Shown here in pieces: positions 17,932 through 25,229 of a stretch of 64,000 nt of DNA. Under the pieces are notes generated by a model. It did not search any database. It had not been told where the DNA came from and saw only the letters and a list, made by a program, of their open reading frames with translations. The stretch's first letter is position 1, and the number at the start of each line of letters is the position of its first letter. The DNA is from Rhodobacterales bacterium HTCC2255. GTDB lineage: Bacteria > Pseudomonadota > Alphaproteobacteria > Rhodobacterales > Rhodobacteraceae. A program made the position numbers and the translations under genes. Location: NCBI GenBank assembly GCA_000153745.1, contig DS022282.1, positions 292,027 through 356,026 on the forward strand, given 5' to 3'.

Positions 17932-18993
17932 TTAATTTGCGTACCCAGGTAGCTCAAACGTTTCTGGATATCCAAATAGTGCGGCGCTCCCGCCAGTATG
18001 CAAGAACACAACATTATCCATTCCTGCAAAATAACCTTTTTTAATTTGATCTATTAGGCCATCTAAACCTTTGCCCGAATATACAGGGTCAAAAAGTAAA
18101 CCCTCCGATTGTGCTAATAATTTAACTGCTTTTATCATACCGTCAGTTGGCAACCCGTAGCCAGCACCAACATAATCACAAATAGCACGCACCTTGTCGC
18201 GTTCTATTTTTATACCAGTATCTAAATAATCAGCTGTTTTTTGCGCTAAATCAAAAACCATTTGTTCTTGTTTGTCTTTGGGTGCTCTTACACCAATACC
18301 TAATAAATGAATATCACTTTGAATAGCGGCCAAGCCTGCAACTAACCCCGCTTGAGTTCCAGCACTGCCAGTTGCATGTACAAGTGCATCTACTTTTAAT
18401 CCTATTTCTGATGCTTGCTCGGTTAACTCTCTGGCGCAATTTACATAGCCCAAAGCACCAATAGCATTAGATCCCCCACCAGGAATTATGTATGGATTCT
18501 TTCCTTTTTCAATTAAACTCTCAGCAAAATCTTGCATTTCTGCGTTCATATCTGTTCCACCACTTCGTTTTGAAACTGAAGCACCATGCAAACGATCGAG
18601 TAAAACGTTTCCATTTAAAATATAACTATGATCATTAGACCCAGTTCTATCTTCTAATAAAATATGACATTCCATACCAAGCTTAGCTGCGGCTGCCGTT
18701 GTTTGTCTTGCGTGATTAGATTGTGTCGCACCTTGAGTGATAATAGTATCAGCACCCTTTGATTGAGCATCAGCCATTAAAAATTCAAGTTTACGTGTTT
18801 TATTTCCTCCAGATGATAAACCAGTACAGTCATCACGTTTAACCCACAGTCGCGGTCCACCTAATATTTCACTTAATCTATCCATTGGCTCTAATGGAGT
18901 TGGCAAATGACCAAGTCTAACTTTGGGAAATTTTGCTAAGGTTAAGGATAAATCCTTACACAAACTTTGCTCCATTTCGGGTGAGAATGGCAT
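17932..18993 (-). CDS. cuyA: PLP-dependent L-cysteate sulfo-lyase / D-cysteine desulfhydrase family enzyme
   Basis: Fold-II PLP enzyme of the ACC deaminase/D-cysteine desulfhydrase family. It removes sulfite from L-cysteate, or sulfide from cysteine, leaving pyruvate and ammonium. I start it at the ATG at 18993 ([11 protein letters not shown], 353 residues); the open frame to 19110 would put an odd hydrophobic leader in front and fill the divergent promoter region. The PLP Lys is in [25 protein letters not shown] is the substrate loop, and [14 protein letters not shown] binds the phosphate. Blocks such as [14 protein letters not shown] and [13 protein letters not shown] resemble, from memory, CuyA of Ruegeria more than DcyD of enterobacteria. 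It heads the transporter operon and is divergent from a LysR gene. Confidence 0.75.
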   Translation of the reverse strand: MPFSPEMEQSLCKDLSLTLAKFPKVRLGHLPTPLEPMDRLSEILGGPRLWVKRDDCTGLSSGGNKTRKLEFLMADAQSKGADTIITQGATQSNHARQTTAAAAKLGMECHILLEDRTGSNDHSYILNGNVLLDRLHGASVSKRSGGTDMNAEMQDFAESLIEKGKNPYIIPGGGSNAIGALGYVNCARELTEQASEIGLKVDALVHATGSAGTQAGLVAGLAAIQSDIHLLGIGVRAPKDKQEQMVFDLAQKTADYLDTGIKIERDKVRAICDYVGAGYGLPTDGMIKAVKLLAQSEGLLFDPVYSGKGLDGLIDQIKKGYFAGMDNVVFLHTGGSAALFGYPETFELPGYAN

Positions 18994-19140
18994 TTCAACT
19001 TCATTTGTTTGAGTAGCATTGGTCACTAGATTAATTCCTTTAATATGATTCACTAATACAATTACAAATACTGAAAGAAAAAAATAATGCTTTATTCTTA
19101 GCCTACCCATACTTATTGTATTGGCAGGAGGAGTTTAAAA

Positions 19141-20052
19141 ATGGATATGAATTGGCTAGATGATGTATTAATTCTACTAGAAGAAGGAAATATGACCCGC
19201 GCAGCCGCACGGAGAAACATAACACAACCCGCCTTTTCTAGACGTATAAGAAGCTTTGAAGATTGGCTTGGAGTAAATGTACTAGATCGCGGTACTAATA
19301 AAATAAACATAAGCCCTTCCCTGCATTCGAATGAAACTGAAATCAGAGCCCTGGTTGCGAGAATTAATGATCTCAAGGGTAAATTAACACATTACGACCC
19401 TACAAGCACAATAGTATCAATCGCAGCTCAACATTCTCCAATATTTACAGCATTTCCAGACATGTCCTTGCATGCTAAAAAACACTACCCATCACTTAAA
19501 TTTCGATTAAGAGCGGCCAACCTAAGGGATTGTGTAACTATGTTTCTAAGAGGCGATACCAGTATGCTCTTATGCTACGAATCCAACCATGTTGGATCAC
19601 TTCCTTTTGGAGATACAATAAAACGTGAGCTTTGGGGAAATGATTACCTAGTTCCAGTAGTTGGAGGAAAATTAAGGTTTTCAGTAAAAGACAATGGATT
19701 AATACCCATAGATACGCCCTCTATAGCCTATCCTGAAGACAGTTATTTTGGGCAAGTCTTGAGTGCAAATAAACGAACCTTTGGCACTCCAAATTTTAGT
19801 AAATCTGCTGTTTGTGAGACAGCATTTTCTAATGGTATTAAAGAGATGGTTACAAAAGGGATTGGGGTTGGCTGGTTGCCAATAAGTATGATTCATAGAG
19901 AATTAGAAAACGGTCAACTTATTTCTCTATCAAATTCTTATGGAAAAGAATTATTAGAAGTAGCTGTTTATGCAGATACAAAAAATGAAATGTCGTTATC
20001 TTTACTTGATATTTGGGGTTTCAAACAGCGTACATCTAATAAATTAATTTAA
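19141..20052 (+). CDS. LysR-family regulator divergent from the cuyA operon
   Basis: A 303-residue LTTR. The winged helix-turn-helix is at residues 1-60 (TRAAARRNITQPAFSRRIRS), followed by a weakly conserved effector domain from about residue 90. A GGAGGAG Shine-Dalgarno lies 8 nt before the ATG. The 147-bp divergent region toward cuyA holds a CCATAC-n5-GTATTGG near-inverted repeat (about 19107-19123), a plausible binding site. By LysR habit it would activate the divergent operon in response to its substrate or product; this is inference. The DNA-binding helix is orthodox, but the rest of the protein is divergent. Confidence 0.9.
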   Translation: MDMNWLDDVLILLEEGNMTRAAARRNITQPAFSRRIRSFEDWLGVNVLDRGTNKINISPSLHSNETEIRALVARINDLKGKLTHYDPTSTIVSIAAQHSPIFTAFPDMSLHAKKHYPSLKFRLRAANLRDCVTMFLRGDTSMLLCYESNHVGSLPFGDTIKRELWGNDYLVPVVGGKLRFSVKDNGLIPIDTPSIAYPEDSYFGQVLSANKRTFGTPNFSKSAVCETAFSNGIKEMVTKGIGVGWLPISMIHRELENGQLISLSNSYGKELLEVAVYADTKNEMSLSLLDIWGFKQRTSNKLI

Positions 20053-20163
20053 TTTGCCCAAACATTATTAATAATATCCAAAAAGCCGCATTACTGTCGC
20101 TTTAAAGTTTTTTTATAATCTAAATTATATTTAGTTAGCAAAAAAAATTTGGTATAGCAGAAA

Positions 20164-20379
20164 ATGAAAAATGTGGACATTGTTAAATGGATTGCAACAG
20201 CAATACAACTTATTGGTTACGGATTAACAGGATTAAATATTGTGCCGTGGAATGTTTTTGCATTTTTCATTGGGATAGTTTTGTGGTTTCTAGTTGGCTA
20301 CATGTGGAAAGATAAAGCCATAATGGTTGTCCATATTGGTGCCTTTATAGCTATATTTGCTGGATATTTAAGTTCATAA
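20164..20379 (+). CDS. Small membrane protein (DUF6552-like)
   Basis: A 71-residue protein with three hydrophobic stretches (ATAIQLIGYGLTGLNIV, VFAFFIGIVLWFLVGYMW and MVVVHIGAFIAIFAGYL), so it is probably a three-pass inner-membrane protein. The sequence looks like a small family I know from marine Rhodobacterales, but the family name is from memory. No function is known. It stands alone between the LysR and Lrp genes. Confidence 0.75.
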   Translation: MKNVDIVKWIATAIQLIGYGLTGLNIVPWNVFAFFIGIVLWFLVGYMWKDKAIMVVHIGAFIAIFAGYLSS

Positions 20380-20402
20380 AATATGCTATCTCTTATCTAT
20401 GT

Positions 20403-20873
20403 TCACATTCGATTTGTAGGCAAGGCTGTAGTATCTTTAATATCATCCATTACAAAACTTGCTGAAATATCAGATATTGAAATTTTACCAATTAAACTTT
20501 GATAAAACCTATCATAATCTTTCACGTCCTTAACACGTACACGCAGAATATAATCTAAATCTCCAGCCATTCTATGTGCTCCTATTATTTCTGGAAAATT
20601 CAAAACCACAGTTTCAAATTTTTCAGCCCAATCAGTATCATGTGAATTTATTCTTATCATCACAAAAACAGATAAACCTAAATTAATAGAGCCAGGATCA
20701 ATCAAAGCAACACAGCCTTTTATAAATCCATCATTCTCCATCCTTCTTATTCTGCGCCAACAGGCGTTTCTTGAAAGATTAACTTTTTCAGAAATTTCAT
20801 CCATACTTAACGATGAGTCAATTTGTAAAATTTCTAATATTTTTTGATCTATATAGTCTGATTTATATGCCAT
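20403..20873 (-). CDS. Lrp/AsnC-family transcriptional regulator
   Basis: A 156-residue regulator. The N-terminal AsnC helix-turn-helix is IDQKILEILQIDSSLSMDEI with recognition helix LSRNACWRRIRRM. The C-terminal RAM (ACT-like) effector domain contains HRMAGDLDYILRVRVKDVKD, a typical amino-acid-binding and octamerising region. It is paralogous to the gene at 46343-46804. It is divergent from a DUF6356 gene, and inverted half-sites TATCCCA/TGGGATA lie in the shared promoter, which suggests autoregulation. The amino-acid effector is unknown. Confidence 0.92.
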   Translation of the reverse strand: MAYKSDYIDQKILEILQIDSSLSMDEISEKVNLSRNACWRRIRRMENDGFIKGCVALIDPGSINLGLSVFVMIRINSHDTDWAEKFETVVLNFPEIIGAHRMAGDLDYILRVRVKDVKDYDRFYQSLIGKISISDISASFVMDDIKDTTALPTNRM

Positions 20874-20884
20874 AGGAGAGATAA

Positions 20885-20923
20885 TATCCCAAAAAATTAA
20901 AATTTAAAAGGATAAATGGGATA
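20885..20923. promoter_or_regulatory. Inverted half-sites TATCCCA-n25-TGGGATA in the lrp/DUF6356 divergent promoter
   Basis: Two perfect 7-bp half-sites in inverted orientation, starting 12 nt upstream of the lrp start, with an AT-rich centre. The geometry fits binding by a regulator that wraps DNA such as Lrp. No experiment is implied by the sequence. Confidence 0.45.
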
Positions 20924-20975
20924 ATTTTTAACTACATTTACTGTAAAAAGGTTAAATATTATGGAGTAATAATTG

Positions 20976-21242
20976 ATGAAAAGCAGAGCACCAGGCGTTT
21001 TGAATAATGACAGCAAAACACAAAAAAGATCTCTATTTTATCTTATGAATTTCTTTACTGAGCATCCAGAAAGTGTTGGAGAAACATACTTTGAACATTT
21101 TTTTGTCGCTATAAGATTTTCTTGCAAGTTATTTCTTTCTTCCATTGCTGCATTAATACATGCATTTATACCAGCTTTGTTCAAAAAAACTGCAAGCACT
21201 CAAATAAAAAAAATGTATAGGCAAATGACCTCCCGAAAGTAA
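20976..21242 (+). CDS. DUF6356 family small membrane-associated protein
   Basis: An 88-residue protein. The ATG at 20976 is preceded by GGAG at 9-nt spacing; a TTG just upstream could also be read as a start. The conserved core is FFTEHPESVGETYFEHFFVA, followed by one hydrophobic stretch (LFLSSIAALIHAFIPALF) and a basic tail. This matches a short alphaproteobacterial family recalled as DUF6356, of unknown function. The N-terminal 20 residues are longer than in relatives I remember. Confidence 0.75.
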   Translation: MKSRAPGVLNNDSKTQKRSLFYLMNFFTEHPESVGETYFEHFFVAIRFSCKLFLSSIAALIHAFIPALFKKTASTQIKKMYRQMTSRK

Positions 21243-21266
21243 TTATCAATATAAAATTTTATAGAT

Positions 21267-21298
21267 TTGATAACTTAAATTATTTTTTAAGTTATCAA
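21267..21298. terminator. Bidirectional hairpin between convergent genes
   Basis: Arms TTGATAACTTAA (21267-21278) and TTAAGTTATCAA (21287-21298) are perfectly complementary, with an 8-nt loop. It lies between the convergent stops of the DUF6356 gene and the hypothetical gene at 21325. The stem is AT-rich and lacks a long U-run, so it is a weak terminator at best. Confidence 0.5.
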
Positions 21299-21324
21299 CT
21301 TACTGTAACATCACAATGATATAA

Positions 21325-21600
21325 TTATAGATCTTCTTTTTGGACAGCTACAAGTTTACTGAATTGTTTTGCATGACCACCCATACCCAAACCGTCAATC
21401 CACCGTTTATGTCTTTCTTCTATAAGGTCTTCAAAAGAAATATTGTTGTTTTTAACTTCTAATCTCTCATCTAATCTCAAGAAATTTTTGGGATGATCTT
21501 GTTTGTGAGCACCAAGATCCCAAGTATAAAACTCAATGTGACTTGTATTAGCATTTATTTCTCCAACACACAGTATGTTATCAATATACTGTTTTTTCAT
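21325..21600 (-). CDS. Hypothetical protein, 91 residues
   Basis: Not recognised. It is a charged soluble protein with no signal peptide or membrane segment; notable patches are FYTWDLGAHKQDHP and RWIDGLGMGGHAKQF. An AAGGA Shine-Dalgarno lies about 10 nt before the ATG, which supports real expression. It is the last of three small minus-strand genes (22057-21325) that may form a unit. Confidence 0.6.
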   Translation of the reverse strand: MKKQYIDNILCVGEINANTSHIEFYTWDLGAHKQDHPKNFLRLDERLEVKNNNISFEDLIEERHKRWIDGLGMGGHAKQFSKLVAVQKEDL

Positions 21601-21644
21601 AACTATTTATCCTTAAAAGTATCTAATTCACATGAAGATTGAAT

Positions 21645-21773
21645 TCATAGATAACAAGCTAATAGGTATCCAATTAAAATTCCTTTAAAAAATGCTATCC
21701 AAAGCAATGTATAATTACTTAGGCCTAAATTTGTTTTAAACAATTCAATCAGTCTTTTATGATATTCCAACAC
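21645..21773 (-). CDS. Small single-pass membrane protein, 42 residues
   Basis: Found by reading the minus strand from the GTG at 21773, which is preceded by AGAAGG at 6-nt spacing. The product has an amphipathic start (LEYHKRLIELFKTNLGLSNY) and one membrane helix (LLWIAFFKGILIGYLLACYL) and ends at TGA. The block NLGLSNYTLLWIAFFKG looks like a recurrent short protein of marine Alphaproteobacteria, from memory. It begins 14 nt after the stop of the upstream small gene. No function is known. Confidence 0.6.
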   Translation of the reverse strand: MLEYHKRLIELFKTNLGLSNYTLLWIAFFKGILIGYLLACYL

Positions 21774-21787
21774 AATAAACCTTCTCT

Positions 21788-22057
21788 TTAGCGATATTCG
21801 TTTAAGATGCAGTCTCCCATTGAAGTATATTGCAGAATAAATTGATTACCACTGTAGTTAATCTTTTTATAAATGCTTGAACTCTGCTGAATTAATTCTT
21901 CAGTTGGGAAATTTTCCATACATTTAGCTTTTAAATCAAACTTGCTAATCTTCACGTGATACAAGCGCAACCCACTCTTTTCATTTGCATTTGCAGGATT
22001 CAGAAAAGCTAGCAGTCCAATTATACTGATTACAGTAATAAGATTTTTTTTAATCAC
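21788..22057 (-). CDS. Small secreted protein of unknown function
   Basis: I start at the GTG at 22057 (or the TTG at 22060), because GAGG lies 6-9 nt upstream. The product is then 89-90 residues and begins with a proper Sec signal peptide (VIKKNLITVISIIGLLAFLN, cleavage near ANA/NEKSG). The frame stays open to an ATG at 22120, but that would bury the signal. Two Cys in the mature part (KAKCMEN and GDCILNE) could form a disulfide. Not recognised. Confidence 0.55.
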   Translation of the reverse strand: MIKKNLITVISIIGLLAFLNPANANEKSGLRLYHVKISKFDLKAKCMENFPTEELIQQSSSIYKKINYSGNQFILQYTSMGDCILNEYR

Positions 22058-22545
22058 CAAATTATACCTCAAAATATATAAACTTATTAAAAAGATAATA
22101 TATGATTTAATGATAAACAATAATAATTGATAACAAGCAAAGATCGGTTAAAGATTAATCTCAATATGAAATATCATCTTTAAAGCTCTAATAAATACAT
22201 AACTACAAAAGTAAAAGAAGAATAACCTATAATAATCAATGATTAAATTTTGATATATAAGGATAATAAGTACATGGCTCCGACGGTAGGGGTCGAACCT
22301 ACGACCAATTGAGTAACAGGAATTGTTTGTTTTCAATGACTTAGCGGACTACTGGATAAATACCTGTTAACACTAAGTGTTTTTTGACGCAATTAGATAA
22401 GTGTAGTTAGATGCAACTAGAAAATTATTCTTTGTACTAATCAGTAATAAACATAAACTCAAAAGACCTTTTTACCCAAAGGATATTAATATTTACTTAC
22501 TAAATTTATAATGTATCATTTTGGAACAAATAGGAGGAATTTCAT
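22058..22545. other. Intergenic region with the tRNA-Asn 3'-end duplicate, no supported gene
   Basis: This 488-bp stretch holds no convincing gene. Its only clear content is the partial tRNA-Asn copy at 22268-22312 (see repeat). A short open frame at 22148-22336 on the minus strand runs through that copy and is judged spurious. An AGGAGG Shine-Dalgarno for the next gene lies near its right end, and a weak AACAC/GTGTT hairpin followed by Ts is at about 22369-22385. Confidence 0.6.
22268..22312 (-). repeat. Partial tRNA-Asn copy (distal attachment-site half)
   Basis: 45 bp identical to 23644-23688. It comprises the CCA end, 3' acceptor strand, T-arm, variable loop and 3' anticodon stem of tRNA-Asn. 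After one mismatch, a further 6 bp match, reaching into the anticodon loop. The 5' half of the tRNA is absent, so it is not a functional gene. This is the usual footprint of tyrosine-recombinase integration into a tRNA. Confidence 0.85.
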
Positions 22546-23235
22546 ATGAAAAAAATATTAAACTATACCTTTATTTTTGGAATGATTATTTTCCTTTCCC
22601 CTTCAATAGCATTTTCTCACTCAGGTGGATTAAATTCATCAGGATGCCACAGCGGTAGTAAACCTTATCACTGTCATCGTTCACAATCTGAAATGACAAA
22701 AAGTTCTTCGGGTGGGAACCGACTTAAATGTAGCTCTGGAAGTACATCAAAAGATTGCAAAAAATCAACCAATTCGGTTACTTCAGTTTACCAAAATAAT
22801 ACGAAAAATGAATTAAAAAACAAACAGTATGTATCTTCTGCCGACGGTGAAGCTATTACAATTTTTGGAATTAATTTTGACATGAATAAAAATGACGTAA
22901 TAGGCGTAATCATTGAGCGCTATGGATGTAATATATTTTGGATACCACAAAAAAGATGTGATATTGATGGTGGTGGATCACCAGTGACGTGGTCTTTAAA
23001 TGATTTAGGTCAAATTAATTCAATACAGTTTAAATGCGTCATTTACAATGGATGTACCTATTCACGTGATCAAGTATATGAAAATATAAGTTCAAAATTT
23101 AAACTTTTCGACAACAAAATTGACCATAAAAAAACTTGTGGCTTTGGTATTTTAGGCGAGAAAATATGTATTTATGATCAATCTTTAACTTTTTCTAGAA
23201 ACAAATTTAGGCAACTACCCATCAGTTTTGATTAA
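22546..23235 (+). CDS. Secreted YHYH-like protein of unknown function
   Basis: A 229-residue protein with a Sec signal peptide (LNYTFIFGMIIFLSPSIAFS). Immediately after it comes a His/Cys-rich motif, HSGGLNSSGCHSGSKPYHCH, of the kind found in small extracellular YHYH-type proteins. A low-complexity Ser/Lys/Asn linker (about 48-95) follows, then a C-terminal domain with six Cys (GCNIFW, RCDIDGGGSP, FKCVIYNGCTY, TCGFG, ICIYD). Metal binding by the His/Cys motif is likely but unproven. A strong AGGAGG Shine-Dalgarno precedes the ATG. It is the only intact gene in the mini-island and is probably its cargo. Confidence 0.75.
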   Translation: MKKILNYTFIFGMIIFLSPSIAFSHSGGLNSSGCHSGSKPYHCHRSQSEMTKSSSGGNRLKCSSGSTSKDCKKSTNSVTSVYQNNTKNELKNKQYVSSADGEAITIFGINFDMNKNDVIGVIIERYGCNIFWIPQKRCDIDGGGSPVTWSLNDLGQINSIQFKCVIYNGCTYSRDQVYENISSKFKLFDNKIDHKKTCGFGILGEKICIYDQSLTFSRNKFRQLPISFD

Positions 23236-23374
23236 TATAAATATATTAAGAAAAAATGGTCGAAGCGATGTTTCTGTTCCTGTAAATTTTATGGCATATA
23301 ATCCTAGTACAGTTAATCAATTTGCCAACTGCGTAATGAAGGCATTAAATGCACTAGGCGAAAAATTAAAATAA
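23231..23374 (+). pseudogene. Orphan coding fragment (C-terminal remnant)
   Basis: A 47-codon open stretch in the +1 frame relative to the preceding gene, ending at TAA. Its translation contains NGRSDVSVPVNFMAYNPSTV and NQFANCVMKALNALGEKLK. The composition is protein-like and ends in a regular amphipathic helix, but there is no start of adequate length. It looks like the 3' end of a gene cut off by the insertion or by a deletion. I do not recognise the parent family. Confidence 0.35.
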
Positions 23375-23571
23375 CCATGATTTAACTAAATGGTAATCAC
23401 ATTACACTAGATCGTTTCCAATATTATGGCATGTTCTAGTTTTATTAATCCATTACTACCTAACCATTTAAATGCACATAGTTATGTGGCTAACAGTAAA
23501 ATCTATAATAATTTAGAAGTGCATTCTGACATCAAAATGGAATCACAAAATTTTAAGATAATTAATCGCAC

Positions 23572-23610
23572 AAATCGCACAGTGCGACTGGTAAATGTGC
23601 GGTGCGATTT
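23572..23610. repeat. Inverted repeat AAATCGCAC/GTGCGATTT near the proximal attachment site
   Basis: A perfect 9-bp inverted repeat with a 21-nt spacer that itself carries GTGCGAC and a further GTGCG, plus a direct repeat AATCGCACA just upstream. It lies 34 bp from the proximal tRNA repeat. The position suits recombinase arm-type sites, or a terminator for the island; the function is not shown. About 415 bp (23236-23650) around it hold no convincing intact gene. Confidence 0.5.
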
Positions 23611-23643
23611 TAGCAAAAATTTACGATAAAATGTAATTAAATC

Positions 23644-23688
23644 AAGTACATGGCTCCGACGGTAGGGGTCGAACCTACGACCAATTGA
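23644..23688 (-). repeat. Proximal copy of the 45-bp tRNA-Asn direct repeat
   Basis: The copy that forms the 3' half of the functional tRNA-Asn gene. It is identical over 45 bp to 22268-22312 and extends with one mismatch to 52 bp, ending in the anticodon loop. Confidence 0.85.
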
Positions 23689-23725
23689 TTAACAGTCAAC
23701 TGCTCTACCACTGAGCTACGTCGGA
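23651..23725 (-). tRNA. tRNA-Asn (anticodon GTT)
   Basis: A 75-nt cloverleaf on the minus strand. The acceptor stem TCCGACG pairs with CGTCGGA, discriminator G, encoded CCA. The D-arm is AGCTCAGTGGTAGAGC, the anticodon loop CTGTTAA gives anticodon GTT, and the T-arm GTAGG-TTCGACC-CCTAC is intact. It is the integration target of the adjacent mini-island. Confidence 0.95.
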
Positions 23726-23865
23726 ATACCATGTACAACGTCTCTATAGCTAAGGCTTTTTTATGCGTCCATAGATTTTTTGCGTAAATTTAAGTTTTTT
23801 TTAATTTATTTTAATAAATTGCAGCTTTTCTTGCGTTTTAACTATTCAGTGCGTAGTTTATTTTA

Positions 23866-25197
23866 ATGTCACAAAAATATTGGCCTAAAAACTATCTCCC
23901 TAAAAGCTTACTTGGCAGATCAATTTTGATTTTAGCTATACCAATATTATTGATACAAGCCATAATAACTGTAATTTTTATCGATCGACTATACGGTGAT
24001 GTCACAATTAGCAAAACTTCAGATATAGCGCGAGAACTAAACTTCATTTTAAATTCTGAAATAATCGAGAATGATTCTTACCCATTAAAATACATACATG
24101 AGAAAGCGCAGCCATTATCTATTACAGTAAATATTGATGCTGACCCAAAAGAGACAAAATTTGAACATACATTTTTTGATATTTCTGGTCGTTATTTAAT
24201 AAAAGCATTAAAATCACAAGTTGTTGGATTGAAATCTATAGATTTAAAATCTGACGAAACAAAAGTTAAGTTAATTGTTTATCGAGATAATATCAACTTC
24301 ATCATTAGCTTATCAAGACGGCGAGCAACAGCAGAAAACCCTCATCAGTTACTCGTAGCGGGATTTCTAGCATCTTGCTTTTTTATAGGCATTGCAGTTT
24401 TGTTTTTAAAAAACCAAGTTCGCCCAATAAGAATATTAGCAAAATCAGCAGAGTCTTTTGGTAAAGGCGAAAAAATTTCATTTTCACCAAGTGGAGCTAC
24501 GGAAGTTCGACAAGCTGGGCATGCTTTTATATCGATGCGAGCACGTATTGAACGACACTTAGAACAAAGAACCGCCATGCTTTCAGGAGTAAGTCATGAT
24601 TTAAGAACACCCTTAACCCGTATGAAACTTTCAATAAGCCTTATGGAGAAAGATGATCAACTAGATGATTTACAGGGTGATGTTAAAGAAATGGAAGATA
24701 TATTAAATGAATTTTTAGCATTTTCACGTGGAGATAGTGGTGAAGAATTCTCAATAGTTGACCCAAAGAAATTAATTAAGACACTTATTAAAGAAAGAAA
24801 GCGTCTTAATCATAATGTATCATTAAATTTAGATAATATTGGTTCAGATAAAATTAAGTTTAAATGTAAAGCCCTAGCTATAAGCAGAGCAATAAATAAC
24901 TTACTCTCAAATGCTGCAAAACATTCCGAAAAAACAATTGTTAGCGTAAAATCAACATCAGATACGTTATCATTTATTGTTGAAGATTCGGGTAAAGGAA
25001 TCCCAAAAGATTTACGACAAAAAGCAATAAGACCCTTTGAGAGGCTTGATACATCAAGGAATCAAAATAAAGGTATTGGAGCTGGACTAGGCTTAGCTAT
25101 AGTTTCCGACATAGCTAGAAGTCATGGTGGTAAACTAATATTGAACCATAGCAATGACTTAGGTGGATTAAGAGCAGAAATACAAATACCCCTTTAA
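23866..25197 (+). CDS. EnvZ-like sensor histidine kinase, without adjacent response regulator
   Basis: Inner-membrane two-component kinase of 443 residues. Membrane segment 1 is at about 17-40 (RSILILAIPILLIQAIITVI), followed by a periplasmic sensor domain of about 120 residues and membrane segment 2 near 158-180 (LLVAGFLASCFFIGIAVLFL). A HAMP domain follows, then the H-box SGVSHDLRTPLTRMKL with phospho-acceptor His, the N-box INNLLSNAAKHSE, and G-boxes VEDSGKGIP and GAGLGLAIV. H-box and arrangement match EnvZ/OmpR-family kinases. No response regulator gene lies on either side, which is unusual for the family. No Shine-Dalgarno is visible before the ATG, so other starts or a short leader are possible. 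Confidence 0.93.
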   Translation: MSQKYWPKNYLPKSLLGRSILILAIPILLIQAIITVIFIDRLYGDVTISKTSDIARELNFILNSEIIENDSYPLKYIHEKAQPLSITVNIDADPKETKFEHTFFDISGRYLIKALKSQVVGLKSIDLKSDETKVKLIVYRDNINFIISLSRRRATAENPHQLLVAGFLASCFFIGIAVLFLKNQVRPIRILAKSAESFGKGEKISFSPSGATEVRQAGHAFISMRARIERHLEQRTAMLSGVSHDLRTPLTRMKLSISLMEKDDQLDDLQGDVKEMEDILNEFLAFSRGDSGEEFSIVDPKKLIKTLIKERKRLNHNVSLNLDNIGSDKIKFKCKALAISRAINNLLSNAAKHSEKTIVSVKSTSDTLSFIVEDSGKGIPKDLRQKAIRPFERLDTSRNQNKGIGAGLGLAIVSDIARSHGGKLILNHSNDLGGLRAEIQIPL

Positions 25198-25229
25198 ACA
25201 TTATCTAAATATTTAGGCGGTGGGGTATT

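Larger units (their letters stand above)
22268..23688. mobile_element. 1.4-kb tRNA-Asn-bounded mini-island, integrase absent
   Basis: The segment between the two 45-bp direct repeats lies directly downstream of the intact tRNA-Asn, the normal place for an integrated element. It contains one complete secreted-protein gene, a short broken coding fragment and an inverted repeat, and no integrase, excisionase or phage gene. I infer a decayed or satellite element; excision by an integrase supplied elsewhere would be possible. Confidence 0.65.

Noticed and set aside
22148-22336. Open frame of 62 codons on the minus strand
   Set aside because: It runs through the partial tRNA-Asn copy and low-complexity AT-rich DNA; no Shine-Dalgarno and no protein-like features.
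23426-23629. Open frame of 67 codons on the plus strand within the mini-island
   Set aside because: No Shine-Dalgarno and no recognisable domain; it ends inside the TCGCAC repeat cluster. Possible but not supported.
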